Assembly (NCBI RefSeq): GCF_001424025.1
Contig: NZ_LMPZ01000002.1
Span: 1,500,473-1,564,472, forward strand
DNA length: 64,000 nt
Direction: 5' to 3'
DNA from: Brevundimonas sp. Leaf363
GTDB lineage: Bacteria; Pseudomonadota; Alphaproteobacteria; Caulobacterales; Caulobacteraceae
A program made the position numbers and the translations under genes. A model generated the notes under the pieces. That model ran no database searches. It was not told the origin of the DNA and saw only the letters and a program-made list of their open reading frames with translations. This document shows positions 61,499 to 64,000 of this stretch, in pieces; the stretch's first letter is position 1, and each line of letters starts with the position of its first letter.

Positions 61499-62833
61499 TC
61501 AGTCGGTCGCCGCGTCGGCTCCGTCCTCGGCCTCGGAGCCGGCCTTGACGATGGTCCGGAACAGCAGCTTGTCGATGCGGCGGTCGTCCATGTCGATGAC
61601 TTCGACTTCAAAACGACCCAGCTGCAGCACCTCGCCCTCGTTCGGCACGCGTGACAGATGGTGCAGCACCAGGCCCGCCACCGTGTGGAAGCCCTCCTGA
61701 TCGCCGAAATCCTCACCCAGGGTGTCGGCCAGTTCGTCCAGATCGGTCTGCCCATCGACGGCCCAGGTGCCGTCGTCGCGCTTGCGGATCATGGCCACGC
61801 CCTCGTCGTGTCCCTCGTCGAAGTCGCCGGCGATCATCTCCAGCAGGTCGGTGGCGGTGAAGACGCCTTCGAAGGCGCCGAACTCGTCGACCAGGAAGGC
61901 CATGTGGACCTTCGACGACTTCAGGATCTCCAGCGCTTTCAGCACGGACGTCGACTGAGGAATGAAGGCCGGGGTCTGGACCAGGGTCTCGACCTCCAGC
62001 TTGCCGGTGGTCAGCAAGCTGTCCAGCAGGTCCTTCTTGTGGACGACGCCCAGCGGATTATCGACATCGTTCTCGCGGGCCACGACTATGCGGGAATAGG
62101 GGCAGGTGCGGATTTCCTCGCGCAGCTGCTTCTCCGGATCATCCAGGGCGATCCAGAAGACCTCGTGGCGCGGCGTCATGGCGACGCGGATCGGGCGGTC
62201 GCCCAGGCGCAGGATTTCCTCGATCATCACCTGCTCTTCCGGCTCGATCAGCCCGGCGGAAGTGCCTTCGGCGAGGATGGTTTGCACCTCTTCCTGCGTG
62301 ACGTCCGAACCGTCGCGGTCCTTCACGCCCATCACCTTGAGGATGCCGGAGGTGGAGGCGGTCAGCAGCAGGACGAACGGCTTCATGACCAGCGCCATGG
62401 TCGAGATCGGCGCGGCCATCTTGGAGGCGATGGTCTCGGGGAATATCAAGGCTAGACGCTTGGGCACCAGCTCGCCGACGATCAGCGACACATAGGTGAT
62501 CAGGACGACGACCACGCCCGTCGCCGCAACCTCCGCATAGGCGGCGGTCGCCGGGAAGGCTGTCTCGATCATGCGGGTCAGTTCGCCGGCGATGGCGGCC
62601 TGACCGTAGGCGCCGGCCAGAATGCCGATCAGGGTGATGCCGACCTGGACGGCCGACAGGAACTGATTGGGGTCTTCCGCCAGGCGCAGCGCCGTACGCG
62701 CGCCCCGATCACCGCGCTCGGCGCGGCTTTGCAGTTTTGATTTCCGGGAAGACACGACCGCAAGCTCGGTCATGGCGAACATGCCGTTCAGCAGTACGAG
62801 AAGCACTACGACGACGATAGCGATGAGCAACAT
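61499..62833 (-). CDS. CNNM/CBS-domain transporter (hemolysin C/CorC family)
   Basis: 444 residues. A DUF21/CNNM domain with several helices (MLLIAIVVVVLLVLLNGMFA at the start; the family motif TELAVVSSRKSKL near 22) is followed by two CBS domains (about 210-330) and a C-terminal CorC_HlyC domain (WAVDGQTDLDELADTLGEDF). The hydrophobic QVGITLIGILAGAYGQAA near 65 is typical. These proteins mediate Mg2+ or Co2+ transport or efflux, despite the old hemolysin name. In related genomes the secE region is contiguous with tuf; here this gene and two lipoproteins lie between. Confidence 0.9.
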   Translation of the reverse strand: MLLIAIVVVVLLVLLNGMFAMTELAVVSSRKSKLQSRAERGDRGARTALRLAEDPNQFLSAVQVGITLIGILAGAYGQAAIAGELTRMIETAFPATAAYAEVAATGVVVVLITYVSLIVGELVPKRLALIFPETIASKMAAPISTMALVMKPFVLLLTASTSGILKVMGVKDRDGSDVTQEEVQTILAEGTSAGLIEPEEQVMIEEILRLGDRPIRVAMTPRHEVFWIALDDPEKQLREEIRTCPYSRIVVARENDVDNPLGVVHKKDLLDSLLTTGKLEVETLVQTPAFIPQSTSVLKALEILKSSKVHMAFLVDEFGAFEGVFTATDLLEMIAGDFDEGHDEGVAMIRKRDDGTWAVDGQTDLDELADTLGEDFGDQEGFHTVAGLVLHHLSRVPNEGEVLQLGRFEVEVIDMDDRRIDKLLFRTIVKAGSEAEDGADAATD

Positions 62834-62929
62834 CGAGGGGGGGAGAACCCGCAGCGCGGCGCGACAGGCGGCGTCCGCAAGGCGATATTAGGGCACGATG
62901 CGCCTAAGCGCCACGGCTTCGTTGCTGCA

Positions 62930-63061
62930 TTAATGCTGGCCGGCCTCGATCGATCCGTAGGCACCTGACGTCTGACGACCCGCGGCGTCGTAAGCCGGCG
63001 CGCAGGCGCTCATGCCGATGACGGTGCCGATGAAAAGGCCGATGCGAAGCGCGCGGAACAT
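62930..63061 (-). CDS. small lipoprotein (43 aa), unknown function
   Basis: Minus-strand ORF ATG 63061 to TAA 62930: 43 codons. It starts MFRALRIGLFIGTVIGMSAC, a lipoprotein signal with a Cys at 20 after Met-Ser-Ala, then a short mature peptide of about 24 residues (CAPAYDAAGRQTSGAYGSIE and AGQH). The signal is good but the ribosome site is weak (TAGGAT about ten bases away). It lies in a 370-base stretch that would otherwise be empty. Unrecognised; perhaps an entericidin-like outer-membrane peptide, by size only. Confidence 0.5.
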   Translation of the reverse strand: MFRALRIGLFIGTVIGMSACAPAYDAAGRQTSGAYGSIEAGQH

Positions 63062-63160
63062 GAAGGTTACCAAAATCCTAACGACGGACTTCAGAACCTA
63101 GGCCCGACCATTCGGTTCCGCGCAAGCGGCGTCGCGCGTCAGGCGTGGAACGTGGTGAAC

Positions 63161-63192
63161 AGGGCGGTCGCGACGTGGGCCGCGACCGCCCT
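63161..63192. terminator. GC-rich hairpin after the 63204 lipoprotein gene
   Basis: A 12-bp perfect stem (AGGGCGGTCGCG / CGCGACCGCCCT) with an 8-base loop starts 11 bases after the stop of the lipoprotein on the minus strand. There is no U-tract, so it may be an RNA-stabilising or Rho-aided structure rather than an intrinsic terminator. Confidence 0.45.
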
Positions 63193-63203
63193 GCCCGCCT
63201 CGA

Positions 63204-63740
63204 TCAGCTCGCGATACAGGTGTCGCCGGCATACAGGACGCCGATCGACTGGCTGTCCGCGTTCAGGAAACCATAAACGCCATCGACGCCGAACATCGGC
63301 TGTTCAAACTGCGACTCCATCATCTCGAAGCCGGGCGCAGTTTCCGCCTTGGTGCGGGTATCGCCGGTGCGAACGCCCGATGCGGTGGCCGGACCGGCCT
63401 GGCTGCTGTGCCAGCCGATGAAGGCGCCGTCGCGGGTCAGGATCGCCAGCTTGTCCCCCCACGCAAAGTCCTCAGTCGCGCCGGTCGGGCAGTCGGCATT
63501 GGCCGTCTGGACAGGCTCTGACCCCATGGCGGCGGTGACCGCCTGGACGGCAGCGGCGGCCGGCGAGCCGAAGGCGATCGTGTCCGACCCGATCACAAGT
63601 CCCTCGCCGCTTAGCACCGGGCCGGTTGCGGCGACGGGCGCCTCTGCCGCGGCGGGATCGGTGGCGGCGTCGCCGCCGTTACCGCAGCCAGCCAGCGTCA
63701 GCGCCAGCATCCCGGCTAGCCCAAGCATATGCACCTTCAT
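63204..63740 (-). CDS. lipoprotein of unknown function
   Basis: 178 residues. The signal ends TLAGC (Cys near 19), followed by a flexible Ala/Asp stretch. The mature domain contains SGEGLVIGSDTIAFGSPAAA then AVQAVTAAMGSEPV, DCPTGATEDFAWGDKLAILT and FGVDGVYGFLNADSQSIGVL, with two Cys (NADCPTG and AGDTCIAS at the C-terminus) likely bonded. It reads like a small periplasmic sensor or binding domain. I recognise no family. The start lies about 95 bases after the tuf terminator, so it has its own promoter. Confidence 0.82.
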   Translation of the reverse strand: MKVHMLGLAGMLALTLAGCGNGGDAATDPAAAEAPVAATGPVLSGEGLVIGSDTIAFGSPAAAAVQAVTAAMGSEPVQTANADCPTGATEDFAWGDKLAILTRDGAFIGWHSSQAGPATASGVRTGDTRTKAETAPGFEMMESQFEQPMFGVDGVYGFLNADSQSIGVLYAGDTCIAS

Positions 63741-63836
63741 GAGAATCCTCCCTCGCCGCTCCCCGGCGGTTGGCCGAACGTATGGCGTTGGAAGAACCGT
63801 GTCACGTGGGATTGGGCGAGGAATAACCCAAACAAA

Positions 63837-63866
63837 AGCCCCCGCCGGATCGCTCCGGCGGGGGCT
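63837..63866 (-). terminator. intrinsic terminator after tuf
   Basis: A 13-bp perfect stem (AGCCCCCGCCGGA 63837-63849 and complement 63854-63866) with a 4-base loop. On the minus strand it is followed by TTTTGTTT. It begins 26 bases after the tuf stop and ends that transcript. Confidence 0.9.
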
Positions 63867-63892
63867 CTGCTGTTCAGGTCGGACCGTCGCCG

Positions 63893-64000
63893 TTAGGCGA
63901 TGATCTTGGCCACGACGCCGGCGCCGACGGTGCGGCCGCCTTCACGGATGGCGAAGCGCAGCTTCTCTTCCATGGCGATGGGCGTGATCAGCTCGACGTT
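63893..64000 (-). CDS. tuf: elongation factor Tu, C-terminal end (cut by window edge)
   Basis: The last 35 codons of EF-Tu on the minus strand: [20 protein letters not shown] then [15 protein letters not shown] and TAA at 63895-63893. This end is nearly identical in all bacteria. EF-Tu carries aminoacyl-tRNA to the ribosome. The rest of the gene is off the window. In typical order tuf is directly upstream of tRNA-Trp and secE; here three other genes lie between. Confidence 0.98.
   Translation of the reverse strand, partial: NVELITPIAMEEKLRFAIREGGRTVGAGVVAKIIA

Overview
The window is high-GC, densely coded alphaproteobacterial chromosome. Gene content and order point to Caulobacterales, most likely a Brevundimonas-like organism. 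The evidence is the serS-surE-pcm-LytM-yajC-secD-secF order, tpiA-secG-pyrG, yfgM-bamB-der, tRNA-Trp-secE-nusG-rplK-rplA near tuf, and a direct-repeat GTTC-N7-GTTC LexA box before uvrA. The genus is an inference; no rRNA gene is present to test it. There is no prophage, IS element, CRISPR array or plasmid function. Most of the window is housekeeping DNA with a few accessory patches.

Layout. 0-4 kb: a truncated TetR gene diverges from a PQQ dehydrogenase with an inserted cytochrome c domain, followed by a fucosyltransferase-like enzyme and a 38-residue membrane protein missed by ordinary ORF length cut-offs. 4-7 kb: tpiA-secG-pyrG. 7-14 kb: a PpiD-type foldase, trpE and the SOS-controlled uvrA. 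13.8-16.5 kb: three adjacent related membrane proteins of unknown function. 16.5-21 kb: trmFO, a small protein, an MpaB-like oxygenase, and a squalene/phytoene synthase-like, DUF998 and PuuD-like set. 21-28.6 kb: the serS to secF run, covering protein repair, cell-wall regulation and Sec export. 28.8-38 kb: dnaB, alr, radA, cvpA, purF and several small enzymes.

38-45.4 kb, read on the minus strand, is the most unusual region. Two successive three-gene cassettes (DUF6249-like membrane protein, ECF sigma factor, two-helix membrane protein probably acting as anti-sigma) lead directly into panB, yfgM, bamB and der. This suggests two related envelope-sensing sigma systems upstream of outer-membrane assembly genes. 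45.5-56.5 kb: small enzymes, then a tightly overlapping guaB-MAPEG-RsmB-nucleosidase-guaA-ydeI operon, a cation/proton antiporter, rlmE and a cyclophilin. 56.5-59 kb: two exported proteins and a divergent HxlR regulator/NAD(P)-binding pair with a perfect inverted-repeat operator. 59-64 kb: rplA, rplK, nusG, secE, tRNA-Trp, a CNNM/CBS transporter, two lipoproteins and the end of tuf.

Repeats and sites. Three intergenic stretches (20.93-21.06, 27.06-27.20 and 30.33-30.44 kb) are nested inverted repeats of REP type. A 46-codon extra segment with a long palindrome sits in frame inside serS. Several intrinsic terminators are clear: after the cyclophilin, after rplA, after nusG and after tuf.
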